Made by a program: the position numbers and the translations under genes. Below are positions 32,588 through 40,780 of a stretch of 45,854 nt of DNA, in pieces. Source of the stretch: Nitrospirota bacterium (GTDB taxonomy: Bacteria > Nitrospirota > Thermodesulfovibrionia > Thermodesulfovibrionales > JdFR-88); NCBI GenBank assembly GCA_021789735.1, contig JAJYJB010000009.1:1-45854 (forward strand). Reading direction: 5' to 3'. The first letter of the stretch is position 1; each line of letters begins with the position of its first letter. The notes beneath the pieces were generated by a model, which saw nothing but the letters and a program-made list of their open reading frames with translations, searched no databases and was not told the DNA's origin.

Positions 32588-33226
32588 ATGATCTCTGTCC
32601 GGGCAACATTTAAAAGGAAGTTCATTGCCGGGCTTATAGTATCCATACCGGCGCTTGTCTCGGTCCTTGTTATAGCATGGGTCTTCAGGACCATCGACAA
32701 TTTCCTGAGCCCCGTCTATGAAGGGGTCTTCCATGAGCACATATACGGGCTCGGCTTTCTTTCCGCGATATGCATCATATTCATGCTGGGAATGGTCTCC
32801 ACAAACGTCATCGGCAAAAAGGTCATAAGGGCGATCGAACGCTCCCTGATGAACATCCCGGTGCTAAGAAGCGTCTATTCGCCCATAAAATCCGTGATGG
32901 ATGCCTTTTCCAATTCGTCGTCCTTCAAGAAGTTCGTCATTGTCGAATATCCGCGCCAGGGGGCCTACGCCTTCGGCTTCCTCACGAAAGAGAGTGCGGT
33001 CAAAATACACGATGACGGCACCAGGCAGGAGCTTGTGGCCGTTTACATACCTACGAACAACCTGTACCTGGGCGAGGTCGCCCTTTTCAAACAGGAAGAG
33101 ATTTTCTATACGGGCATCCCGGTGGAAGATGGCGTAAAGATCGTCCTTTCAGGCGGGATAGCCACACCGCACACAATGAAGGAAGCCATCCATGACCGCC
33201 GGACGGAAAAAACGAATATCTCCTAG
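32588..33226 (+). CDS. DUF502-family membrane protein
   Basis: The 212 residues have two N-terminal membrane helices (about 13-36 and 55-78) with the DUF502 pattern FIAGLIVSIPALVSVLVI and then IPVLRSVYSPIKSVMDAFS and a soluble C-terminal part with YIPTNNLYLGEVALF. Function is unknown. The start region is odd: GCGTGCATGAT is duplicated (32565-32575 and 32582-32592) and no ribosome site is seen. A TAGAAT ends six bases before the ATG, so a leaderless start is possible here too. It overlaps glmU by 35 bases. Confidence 0.85.
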   Translation: MISVRATFKRKFIAGLIVSIPALVSVLVIAWVFRTIDNFLSPVYEGVFHEHIYGLGFLSAICIIFMLGMVSTNVIGKKVIRAIERSLMNIPVLRSVYSPIKSVMDAFSNSSSFKKFVIVEYPRQGAYAFGFLTKESAVKIHDDGTRQELVAVYIPTNNLYLGEVALFKQEEIFYTGIPVEDGVKIVLSGGIATPHTMKEAIHDRRTEKTNIS

Positions 33227-34718
33227 CAGACGGGGGGCCTCCGCCGGCCCTCGTCCACTGGCCTGCGTGATACTTGCCGGGGGCCTTGGCACCAGGATGA
33301 GGTCCTCCCTGCCCAAGGTGCTGCACGCCGTCTGCGGAAAGCCGATGATATCCTATCCGCTTTCAGCCGCCGCCGCGCTCAGGCCCCAAAAGATCGTTGT
33401 CGTCACGGGCGTATCGTCCCATGAGGACATAACCCGCGCGCTTTCGGCCTCCCGTGAGGACGAGAAAATGAAGACGGAAATAGCCTTCGCGCTCCAGAGA
33501 AAGCCGCTTGGGACGGGCCATGCCCTGCTTACCGCGATAGGAGCACTGAAGGGCTTTAGAGGAAGCGTTGCAGTGCTGAACGGGGATTTTCCTCTCATCA
33601 CTCCTGTCACGGTCAAAAAACTGCTTGGTCTTCACAGAAGGCACGGGAATTCCGTTACCCTTGGCTCCTTTATGGCCCAGGATCCCGGCCCTTACGGGCG
33701 CATTGTAAGGGACAGCTCCGGGGCCCCGGAGCGGATCGTTGAGAAGACCGACCTCACTGCCGCCCATGAGGACATACGGGAGGTAAACAGCGGCCTTTAC
33801 GTGCTGGAGCCCGAAGCGGTGGCCCTACTCGGGAAAATAGAAAAGAACCGGTCAAAAAAAGAGTACTACCTGACCGACATACTGGAGCTGGCCAGGACCT
33901 GTGGGCTCAGGACGGGGGCCTATCCCATCGCGCCCGAGCAGGAGTTTGCCGGAGTGAACAACTACCGGGAGCTTTACATGGCGGAGAGCATAATGAGGCG
34001 CAGGATTGTAGAGGGCTTCATGGAAAACGGGGTCCGTTTTATCGACCCCGGCACGGCGCTGCTGGATGCGGACGTTTACTGCGCCCCAGGCTCGGTAATT
34101 TATCCGAGTGTCCATCTTCAGGGCAGGACCTCCGTCGGAAAGGGATGCATTATCTACCCCAATGTGCGTATAATAGATAGCGTCATCAGGGAGGGGGCCC
34201 TTGTGCTTGATTCTTCCGTAATCGAAAGCTCCGATGTCGGCAGCGGCTCACAGATAGGCCCTTTTGCGCATCTGCGCCCCGGTTCCTCAATAAAGCGCTC
34301 CGCGAAGATTGGCAACTTTGTCGAGATAAAGAACTCAACCATCGGAGAAGGCACCAAGGCCATGCACCTTTCATATATCGGCGATTCCTCGGTGGGCGGC
34401 TCCGTGAACATAGGGGCCGGCACGATAACCTGCAACTATGACGGGGTGAACAAGCACAGGACGGTGATAGAGGACGGCGTCTTCATAGGCAGCGATTCAC
34501 AGCTTGTGGCCCCGGTGACGGTAAAGAAAGGCTCGTTTGTGGCCGCGGGATCCACCGTTACGAGGGACGTCCCGGAGGACTCGCTTGCCATAAGCAGAAT
34601 CGAGCAGAAAAACGTGGAGGGCTGGGCAAGGAAAAAGAGGGAGGCCAAAAGCAAAAAAGCCCCTGAGAAAAAAATGGCCCTCCTCAAAAAGCGCGGCGCC
34701 TCCGGGGCGGGGCGCTGA
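33192..34718 (+). CDS. glmU: Bifunctional GlmU (uridyltransferase / GlcN-1-P acetyltransferase)
   Basis: Makes UDP-N-acetylglucosamine for peptidoglycan and lipopolysaccharide: acetylates GlcN-1-P, then joins it to UTP. The 508 residues contain the N-terminal pyrophosphorylase domain (about 24-255; CVILAGGLGTRMRSSLPKVLHAV, EVNSGLY) and a C-terminal left-handed beta-helix (about 280-480) with the acetyltransferase residues in KIGNFVEIKNSTIGEG and GAGTITCNYDG. About 25 extra residues at each end are Arg/Lys-rich. The ATG at 33192 has AAGGA eight bases upstream and lies within the DUF502 gene; glmS follows after two bases. Confidence 0.95.
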   Translation: MTAGRKKRISPSRRGASAGPRPLACVILAGGLGTRMRSSLPKVLHAVCGKPMISYPLSAAAALRPQKIVVVTGVSSHEDITRALSASREDEKMKTEIAFALQRKPLGTGHALLTAIGALKGFRGSVAVLNGDFPLITPVTVKKLLGLHRRHGNSVTLGSFMAQDPGPYGRIVRDSSGAPERIVEKTDLTAAHEDIREVNSGLYVLEPEAVALLGKIEKNRSKKEYYLTDILELARTCGLRTGAYPIAPEQEFAGVNNYRELYMAESIMRRRIVEGFMENGVRFIDPGTALLDADVYCAPGSVIYPSVHLQGRTSVGKGCIIYPNVRIIDSVIREGALVLDSSVIESSDVGSGSQIGPFAHLRPGSSIKRSAKIGNFVEIKNSTIGEGTKAMHLSYIGDSSVGGSVNIGAGTITCNYDGVNKHRTVIEDGVFIGSDSQLVAPVTVKKGSFVAAGSTVTRDVPEDSLAISRIEQKNVEGWARKKREAKSKKAPEKKMALLKKRGASGAGR

Positions 34719-34720
34719 GC

Positions 34721-36565
34721 ATGTGCGGGATAATAGGCTATATCGGACCCGGAAACGCCCTGTCCATAGTGATAGACGGCCTTAAGCGTCTTGAGTACAG
34801 GGGGTATGATTCCGCCGGAGTGGCCTTCGTTGAGGACGGCTCCGTTAAAACCGTGCGTTCGGCCGGGAAGATCAGCCGGCTGGAAGGCCTGCTTGGGGAA
34901 GAAGGCCGGAGAGGGAAGAAGTTTTCGAGCGCGGTCATAGGCCACACCAGATGGGCGACCCACGGCGGACCGTCCGAAAAAAACGCCCACCCCCATAAAT
35001 CTGGCAGCATCGTCCTTGTGCACAACGGGATAATAGAGAACTACCGGCAGCTAAAGAAGATGCTTAAGGCGGAGGGTTTTGAGTTCGCCTCCGACACCGA
35101 TACGGAGGTCATCAGCCACCTGATAAACCTGCACTCGCGGCAAAAACCTTTTGAAGAGGCGGTCATGGCCGCGGTTGCAGAGCTGAAGGGCGCGTACGCC
35201 CTGGCCATAATGCATGAATCGGAGCCGGAGAAGATAATCGGCGTAAAGAAAGACAGCCCGCTGGTGCTTGGCGCAGGCGAGGGGGAATTTTTCATCTCAT
35301 CTGACGCCTCGGCGTTCGTGGCCCACACCAACAAGGCCATTTTCCTTGATGACGGCGAGATGGCCGTGATCACCCCGGAGAGCTTCAAAGTCTTCCAGAT
35401 AGCAAACGGCCATACGTCCTCCAAAAAACCCAGTGTGCTTCCCTACGGCCAGGGCATGGCTGAAAAAGGCGGGCACAGGCATTTCATGCTCAAGGAGATA
35501 CACGAGCAGCCGCGCGCCGTGGCGGACACCATCAGGGGCAGGCTGGACCCGGACGGGCAGGACGTCAACCTCGAAGAGTTCGGCCTGACCGCGGAGCAGC
35601 TTAAGGAAGTGCAAAAGGTCATCATAATCGCTTGCGGCACCTCCTGGCATGCGGGGCTGGCCGGGAAGTACATGGTGGAGCAGATGGCCCGCGTGCCCGT
35701 GGAAGTGGACATAGCATCGGAGTTCAGGTACAGGGAGCCTGTGCTTAAAGGCGATGAGCTTTTCATCGCGATAACGCAGTCCGGCGAAACGGCCGACACG
35801 CTTGCCGCCCTGAAGCTTGCAAGGAAATCCGGGGCCAGGACGCTTGCCATAACCAATGTGATAGGCAGCGCGGCCGCAAGGGAAGCCTCTTCCGTTTTTT
35901 TCACCAGGGGCGGGCCCGAGATAGGGGTGGCCTCCACGAAGACCTTCATGACCCAGATGACGGGGCTCTACCTTCTGGCCATGGCCTTTGCGCGCGCAAA
36001 GGGCAGCATGTCCGGAGAGCGTTTCGGGGTCCTGGCCCAGGACCTGTTGGAGCTGCCATCCAAGATCGAGGCCATACTCTCCAGAAAGCAGGAGATCGAA
36101 AAGATGGCCAGGGCATATTTCAAGAAAGAGCATTTCCTCTTTCTCGGACGGGGAATAGATTACCCGGTGGCTCTCGAGGGCGCCCTTAAACTGAAGGAAA
36201 TATCATACATACACGCGGAAGGCTACGCAGCCGGAGAGATGAAGCACGGCCCCATAGCGCTCATAGACGAAGAGATGCCGGCGCTCTTCCTGCTGCCTTC
36301 AAAAAGCGGGCTTAAAGAGAAGATCCTCTCCAACATGGAGGAGGTCAGGAGCAGGAACGCACAAGTCCTGCTGGTCACAGACGGAGAAGATAGGGAACTG
36401 GAGGCTGTTTCAAACGGCTTTTTTGTCGTGCCTGCCTCAAACCGGTTCCTGGGCGCTGCCCTGATGGCGGTGCCGCTTCAGCTCCTTGCTTACTATATAG
36501 GGGTGCTCAGGGGGTGTGACGTAGACCAGCCAAGAAACCTGGCAAAAAGCGTCACAGTGGAATAG
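34721..36565 (+). CDS. glmS: Glucosamine-6-phosphate synthase GlmS
   Basis: Converts fructose-6-phosphate and glutamine to glucosamine-6-phosphate. The 614 residues start MCGIIGYIG, so Cys2 is the N-terminal nucleophile once Met is removed; glutaminase features include RLEYRGYDSAG and HTRWATHG. Two SIS domains follow (about 290-430 and 460-600; ACGTSWHAGL, TQSGETADTL) and the end is the invariant DVDQPRNLAKSVTVE. It starts two bases after glmU, so both enzymes of the UDP-GlcNAc branch are co-made. GlmM is not in the window. No glmS ribozyme fits in the two-base gap. Confidence 0.97.
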   Translation: MCGIIGYIGPGNALSIVIDGLKRLEYRGYDSAGVAFVEDGSVKTVRSAGKISRLEGLLGEEGRRGKKFSSAVIGHTRWATHGGPSEKNAHPHKSGSIVLVHNGIIENYRQLKKMLKAEGFEFASDTDTEVISHLINLHSRQKPFEEAVMAAVAELKGAYALAIMHESEPEKIIGVKKDSPLVLGAGEGEFFISSDASAFVAHTNKAIFLDDGEMAVITPESFKVFQIANGHTSSKKPSVLPYGQGMAEKGGHRHFMLKEIHEQPRAVADTIRGRLDPDGQDVNLEEFGLTAEQLKEVQKVIIIACGTSWHAGLAGKYMVEQMARVPVEVDIASEFRYREPVLKGDELFIAITQSGETADTLAALKLARKSGARTLAITNVIGSAAAREASSVFFTRGGPEIGVASTKTFMTQMTGLYLLAMAFARAKGSMSGERFGVLAQDLLELPSKIEAILSRKQEIEKMARAYFKKEHFLFLGRGIDYPVALEGALKLKEISYIHAEGYAAGEMKHGPIALIDEEMPALFLLPSKSGLKEKILSNMEEVRSRNAQVLLVTDGEDRELEAVSNGFFVVPASNRFLGAALMAVPLQLLAYYIGVLRGCDVDQPRNLAKSVTVE

Positions 36566-36588
36566 GCAAGCAGGGTTTTTTAAAAAAA

Positions 36589-36602
36589 TTGATTAAAATC
36601 AA
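36589..36602. promoter_or_regulatory. FNR-like palindrome upstream of the helicase gene
   Basis: TTGATTAAAATCAA exactly fits TTGAT-N4-ATCAA. It is centred 39 bases before the helicase ATG. The left half could also be a -35 (TTGATT) with TAACAT 18 bases on (36613-36618), in which case a bound protein would block the promoter. Whether an FNR/CRP-family regulator binds here is inference. Confidence 0.45.
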
Positions 36603-36634
36603 GAAATTATGTTAACATCGAAGGCAGGCGAACT

Positions 36635-38728
36635 ATGTCTAAGAACAATCTTTCGGATTTGAACCCGCAGCAGAAAGAGGCGATCGCCCATGCGGAAGGC
36701 CCTCTTCTGATACTGGCCGGGGCGGGAAGCGGAAAGACGAGGACGATAACCCACCGGTTTGTCCATCTGTCAAAGAAGGCCTCTCCGGCCCAGATACTTA
36801 CCGTCACGTTCACCAACAAGGCCGCGGGCGAGATGAAAGAGCGCATATGCGCTCTCCTTGGCAAGGACCTGAGGCAGTGCTGGATAGGCACCTTCCACTC
36901 CCAGTGCGTAAAGATACTAAGAAAAGAGATCGGCCTGATCGGCTACAGCAATGATTTTTCCATTTACGACGATGCGGACCAACTGAGCCTCATACGCCAC
37001 ATCCTGAAGGAGCTCAACCTTTATGAGGCCTTGTACAGGGGCGTCCTCTCCAAGATAAGCTGCCTTAAATCCTCCCTGACCAGGCCGGAGGAATTCCTGT
37101 CCCGTTCGGACGGCTTCGGGTTCGAGGAGCGGCTTGCAAAGGTGTACATGAGGTATCAGGACGAGCTCAAGAAAAGCAACGCCCTTGATTTCGACGACCT
37201 CATAATGCTGGTAATAAGGCTCTTCGAGGAGCATCCGGATGTCCTTAAGAAATACCAGAACCTGTTTGACCATATCCTGGTGGACGAGTTCCAGGACACG
37301 AACGTTGCGCAGTACAGGCTCATTAAGGACCTGGCCGCTTCCCACAGAAACATCTGCGTGGTGGGCGATGACGACCAGAGCATCTATCGTTTCAGGGGCG
37401 CTGACGTAAGCAATATCATGAATTTCCAGAAGGACTTTTCCGATGCCAGGGTCATAAAGCTCGAAAGGAGCTACCGCTGCACCCAGAACATCCTGGACGT
37501 ATCGGGCAGCGTGATAAGCAAGAACAACATGCGCCACCAGAAAAAGCTCTGGACGGACAAGGGGACCGGAGAAGCCGTATGCTTCTGCTGGCTCGATTCG
37601 GAGGAGGAAGAGGCGCGCCATATCGCACGGACCATAAGGGAGGTTTACCTGAAAAACAGCTACGACTATGGCGATTTCGCCGTGCTCTACAGGGTAAACA
37701 CCCAGTCCAGGGCGCTTGAGGACCACCTGCAGTCAGAGGGCATCCCTTACAAGGTGCTTGGCGGCATAAGTTTTTACCAGAGGAGAGAGATAAAGGACAT
37801 CACCGCCTACATGAAGCTTGTCCTCAACAGGGACGACAACGTATCTTTAAGGCGGATCATCAACTGCCCCCAGAGGGGCATAGGCGCCTCCACGCTCACC
37901 AAAGTGGAGCAGCACGCAAAGAAAAAGGCCCTCAGTCTCTACGCCGCGATAAAGAGCCTGCTTCGCTCCGCCACGCTTGCCTCCTCTATGAAGGAAAAAC
38001 TGGAGGGCTTTGCAAACATCATTGAAAAACTGTCCGACGGCAGCCACAAGGACGCCTCGGCCCTCATAAAGGACATCCTGGAGTCGGTCGGGTATATGGA
38101 GGGGCTTGAGGACGACAGGATCGAGAACATAAACGAGTTCATCGCCTCCGCGTCCGGGAAGGACACAAAAGAGTTTGCGGACAGGCTTTCTCTTGCCAGC
38201 GGCACCGACGACTCAGGCCAGGAGGGCCATGTCTCCCTGCTGACGCTGCACGGCGCCAAAGGGCTTGAATTCCCGGTAGTGTTCATAGCCGGGCTTGAAG
38301 AGGGCCTACTGCCCTACCTGAAGGCGCAAACTCCGGAGGAGACCGCCGAGGAAAGGCGGCTGCTCTATGTCGGCATGACAAGGGCCAAGGACATCCTTGT
38401 GCTCACGGGCGCCAGGAGCAGGCGGATGTTCGAGAGGGTTAAGGAGCAAAAACCCTCGAGGTTCCTCCAGGACATCCCAAGGGAACTTTTCAAAATGGTG
38501 GAAAAGACCCCCCGGCACACTGTCCGCAAGGCGGAGCCCCAAATGCCCTCCCCCATTCCGGCCCCGTATGTTGCCGGCACCCGCGTGAAGCATCCCAAGT
38601 GGGGAGTGGGCATAGTAAGGGACTGCTACGGAGAGGGGGAAGAGTCCAAGGTCACGGTGAACTTCCCGGCGGTAGGAATAAAAAAGCTGTGCGTAAAATT
38701 CGCCAACCTTGAGACCCTGCGCGGATGA
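36635..38728 (+). CDS. PcrA/UvrD-type ATP-dependent DNA helicase
   Basis: Superfamily 1A 3'-5' helicase for repair and replication-conflict removal. The 697 residues show Q motif LNPQQKEAI, Walker A AGAGSGKT (28-35), motif II VDEFQDTN (216-223), motif III GDDDQSIYRFRGA, motif IV LERSYRCTQNI, motif V LLTLHGAKGLEFPVVFIAGLEEG (Gly where Ser is usual) and motif VI RRLLYVGMTRAKD. The C-terminal Tudor-like domain (GTRVKHPKWGVGIVRDCYGEG, about 645-695) is typical of PcrA/UvrD and contacts RNA polymerase. A GAAGG site precedes the ATG. Confidence 0.95.
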   Translation: MSKNNLSDLNPQQKEAIAHAEGPLLILAGAGSGKTRTITHRFVHLSKKASPAQILTVTFTNKAAGEMKERICALLGKDLRQCWIGTFHSQCVKILRKEIGLIGYSNDFSIYDDADQLSLIRHILKELNLYEALYRGVLSKISCLKSSLTRPEEFLSRSDGFGFEERLAKVYMRYQDELKKSNALDFDDLIMLVIRLFEEHPDVLKKYQNLFDHILVDEFQDTNVAQYRLIKDLAASHRNICVVGDDDQSIYRFRGADVSNIMNFQKDFSDARVIKLERSYRCTQNILDVSGSVISKNNMRHQKKLWTDKGTGEAVCFCWLDSEEEEARHIARTIREVYLKNSYDYGDFAVLYRVNTQSRALEDHLQSEGIPYKVLGGISFYQRREIKDITAYMKLVLNRDDNVSLRRIINCPQRGIGASTLTKVEQHAKKKALSLYAAIKSLLRSATLASSMKEKLEGFANIIEKLSDGSHKDASALIKDILESVGYMEGLEDDRIENINEFIASASGKDTKEFADRLSLASGTDDSGQEGHVSLLTLHGAKGLEFPVVFIAGLEEGLLPYLKAQTPEETAEERRLLYVGMTRAKDILVLTGARSRRMFERVKEQKPSRFLQDIPRELFKMVEKTPRHTVRKAEPQMPSPIPAPYVAGTRVKHPKWGVGIVRDCYGEGEESKVTVNFPAVGIKKLCVKFANLETLRG

Positions 38729-38734
38729 TATAAT
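38726..38734 (+). promoter_or_regulatory. Extended -10 promoter for gatC-panD
   Basis: TGATATAAT is a perfect extended -10 whose TGA is also the stop codon of the helicase gene. Transcription near 38741 gives a short leader with GGAGA ahead of the gatC ATG at 38758. Confidence 0.6.
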
Positions 38735-38757
38735 ATTCCACGGAGACAGATATCCCG

Positions 38758-39042
38758 ATGATAGAGAGCAAGGACGTAATGAAAATAGCAGAACTTTCAA
38801 GGCTCGCGCTTTCCGACCAGGAAGTGGGCCTTTACGCAGGCCAGCTAAACGGCATACTCCAGTATGTCGAAAAGCTCAAGGAGCTTTCGACTGCGGGGAT
38901 AGAGCCTACATCCCACGTGCTTGACCTTCAAAACGTAATGCGGGAAGACAAGACCACCACCTGCCTTCCGGTCGAAGACGCGCTCATGAACGCTCCTGAC
39001 CCGAAAGACGGCTTCTACAGAGTCCCCAGGATAATAGAATAG
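38758..39042 (+). CDS. gatC: Asp-tRNA(Asn)/Glu-tRNA(Gln) amidotransferase subunit C
   Basis: Small stabilising subunit of the GatCAB transamidosome that makes Gln-tRNA and/or Asn-tRNA. The 94 residues show the family pattern: KIAELSRLALSDQEV, then LNGILQYVEKLKELSTAGIEPTSHVLDLQNVMREDK and a C-terminal GFYRVPRII. gatA and gatB, usual neighbours, do not follow; panD does after ten bases. Confidence 0.93.
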   Translation: MIESKDVMKIAELSRLALSDQEVGLYAGQLNGILQYVEKLKELSTAGIEPTSHVLDLQNVMREDKTTTCLPVEDALMNAPDPKDGFYRVPRIIE

Positions 39043-39052
39043 GGCAAAAGAG

Positions 39053-39409
39053 ATGTTAAGGTCTTTTCTCAGGGCAAAGCTCCACAGGGCGACCGTCACC
39101 CAGGCGGACATCGATTACGAAGGCAGCATCACCATAGACTCGGACCTTCTGAAGAGGGCAGGCATCCTTCCCTTTGAAAAGGTCTCGGTCAGCAACGTCA
39201 ACAATGGCGAGCGTTTCGACACATACGTGATACCCGGCAAAAAGGGCCAGATATGCCTTAACGGCCCCACGGCAAGAAAAGGCCTGGTGGGCGACAGGGT
39301 GGTCATCTTCAGTTACTGCTACATGAGCGAAAGCGAGGCGTCCGGCTTCAAGCCGGTCATCCTCAAGCTGGATGAAAAAAACCGGGTAAAAGGCGAGCTA
39401 AAGAAGTAG
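39053..39409 (+). CDS. panD: Aspartate 1-decarboxylase PanD
   Basis: Pyruvoyl enzyme making beta-alanine from aspartate for pantothenate and CoA. The 118 residues contain the self-cleavage site Gly24-Ser25 in DYEGSITID, where Ser25 becomes the pyruvoyl group, plus R12 in KLHRATVT, and NNGERFDTYVIPG and GPTARKGLVGDRVVIFSY. CoaD, encoded elsewhere in the window, acts in the same pathway. The gene converges on rnhB, with an inverted repeat between them. Confidence 0.96.
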   Translation: MLRSFLRAKLHRATVTQADIDYEGSITIDSDLLKRAGILPFEKVSVSNVNNGERFDTYVIPGKKGQICLNGPTARKGLVGDRVVIFSYCYMSESEASGFKPVILKLDEKNRVKGELKK

Positions 39410-39439
39410 CCTGCGGCCAAAAAAATCTAAAAACTTAGG

Positions 39440-39505
39440 ACCTGTCTTAAAATTGGTTTTGCGCGATTTTAGCCTCTTACGGCCAAAAGCGGTTTTGAGA
39501 CAGGT
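39440..39505. repeat. MITE-like inverted repeat / possible bidirectional terminator
   Basis: A 26-base arm (39440-39465, beginning ACCTGTCT) is complementary to 39480-39505 (ending AGACAGGT) at 20 of 26 positions, three of the mismatches being G-T wobbles, around a 14-base loop. The outer 8 bp are perfect. It fills the gap between convergent panD and rnhB. Its length and terminal perfection resemble a miniature transposable element or REP-like repeat; as RNA it would also be a strong hairpin able to end both transcripts. Confidence 0.6.
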
Positions 39506-39513
39506 TCCGGTCT

Positions 39514-40203
39514 TTAAAACAGCCCGGTGGATTCATCCTGAGATTCGATCAGAATCTCCACGGGGCGGTAGGTCTTCCGGTGAATGGGGCAGGGGCCAAG
39601 CCTGCTCAAGGCCTGCAGATGCTCCTTCGTCAGGTATCCCTTGTGCACATCAAACCCATATCCCGGATACAGAAGGTGATAGCCCGCCATTGCCTCGTCC
39701 CTTGCGACCTTGGCAAGTATGGACGCCGCGCTTATCGCCGGCACAATCCGGTCCCCCTTGATTATGGACTGCACCTGCATGCCCGGCATCTTTGGCGATT
39801 TGTTGCCGTCTATCAGCACCCTGCCCGGCCTTATCTTCAACCCCCGGACGGCGCGCTCGAACGCAAGCAGGGTGGCATGAAGCACGTTCAGCTTTTCTAT
39901 CTCCTCAAGGCTTGCCTTGTCTATGCGCCAGCAGAGGGCCTTTAGCTTTATTTCCCTGGCCAGTTCCTCCCGCCTGGCCGCTGTGAGGAGCTTTGAATCC
40001 GCAAGCCCCTCGATAGGCCGCGCGGGGTCCAGGATGACGGCGCAAACATAGACCTCCGCGGCGGCCGAACCGCGCCCCGCCTCGTCGCAGCCGCATTCGA
40101 TGCCCTCACCTGGGGCTCCCGCATAGGGCGGGCCAAAGTCAAAAAACCCATCAGGCCCGCTTTCAGCCTTTTTCCCGCGCCCTCTGCCCTTCTTCTCAGC
40201 CAT
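39514..40203 (-). CDS. rnhB: Ribonuclease HII
   Basis: Removes RNA from RNA/DNA hybrids and single ribonucleotides in DNA. The 229 residues have a 30-residue basic/Gly-rich N-terminal extension, the catalytic pair D40-E41 in CDEAGRG, the third acid in VLIDGNKSP, and SAASILAKVARDEAM with the last acidic residue; the C-terminal HKGYLTKEHLQALSRLGPCPIHRKTY is typical. The segment after DEAGRG reads SAAAEVYVCAVIL where most RnhB have PLAGPVVAAAVIL, and ADSKLL replaces DSKKL; both touch the substrate-binding GRG region. It is probably active since all acids are kept. Confidence 0.92.
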   Translation of the reverse strand: MAEKKGRGRGKKAESGPDGFFDFGPPYAGAPGEGIECGCDEAGRGSAAAEVYVCAVILDPARPIEGLADSKLLTAARREELAREIKLKALCWRIDKASLEEIEKLNVLHATLLAFERAVRGLKIRPGRVLIDGNKSPKMPGMQVQSIIKGDRIVPAISAASILAKVARDEAMAGYHLLYPGYGFDVHKGYLTKEHLQALSRLGPCPIHRKTYRPVEILIESQDESTGLF

Positions 40204-40345
40204 ATATAAACCTTACAGCAAACCGCAAGGTCAAATCCAACACCTAAGTCCAGATGCAAAAAAAAACGTGCAGAGATGTCGTGAAAAAAATAAAAATAAA
40301 AACCGGAGGATTGACTTCAAAAGCTCGCCGGAGGTAGTCTATCAC

Positions 40346-40702
40346 ATGCTTTCGTACAGCCGGAAAGTCGCCGCGGTTTTTGTCCTGTTTTCCATCATCT
40401 TCTTCACTGGCTATTGCTTCGCGGAGTCGGCCGGGGCCGTTTACGACGCCCACGAGCACTCAACCAGGAGCTGCGAGCATGCGGTTTCCTCCCTGGGACG
40501 GGCTGTCAATATGGAAGACAGGGCCTCGGACGGCATGGCCCTTTCCCATCACATAAAAAATAGAAACATAAAAGACAGTTTGTTTGTTGCTTTTGCCACC
40601 CGGCTGCCGGGCTTCAAGACCGGACCGTCAGGCCCCGGCATGACCGGTTTTCGCATTCCTTTATCCCGGCCCACTTGCGTCCTTAGAAGCCTCAGATTGT
40701 GA
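40346..40702 (+). CDS. Small secreted His-containing protein, CzcI-like
   Basis: The 118 residues begin with a clear signal peptide (basic start, hydrophobic 8-22, likely cleavage after YCFA-ES at 26/27). The mature part has five histidines (H36, H38, H45, H68, H69), including DAHEHSTRSCEH, and one Cys beside them. I do not recognise it with certainty. Size, signal peptide, His content and its place just ahead of an OMF-adaptor-RND metal pump resemble CzcI-type small proteins upstream of czcCBA. The ATG at 40346 has GGAGGT ten bases upstream; the reading frame opens earlier (40268) but without such a site. It may bind or report a periplasmic metal ion (inference). Confidence 0.6.
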   Translation: MLSYSRKVAAVFVLFSIIFFTGYCFAESAGAVYDAHEHSTRSCEHAVSSLGRAVNMEDRASDGMALSHHIKNRNIKDSLFVAFATRLPGFKTGPSGPGMTGFRIPLSRPTCVLRSLRL

Positions 40703-40780
40703 TCCCCCCGGCTCAAATAAATTTTAAAAGCCCGTATTACTGGTTTTTTTTGCGGGCCAAAGAAATTTTTTTGTGGTTCG

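Noticed and set aside
34719..34720. Possible glmS ribozyme
   Set aside because: Only two bases separate glmU and glmS, and glmU coding sequence fills the upstream region; no ribozyme core is visible.
40204..40345. Promoter for the CzcI-like gene (TTGACT at 40311)
   Set aside because: A -35-like hexamer is present but no convincing -10 follows at 16-18 bases.
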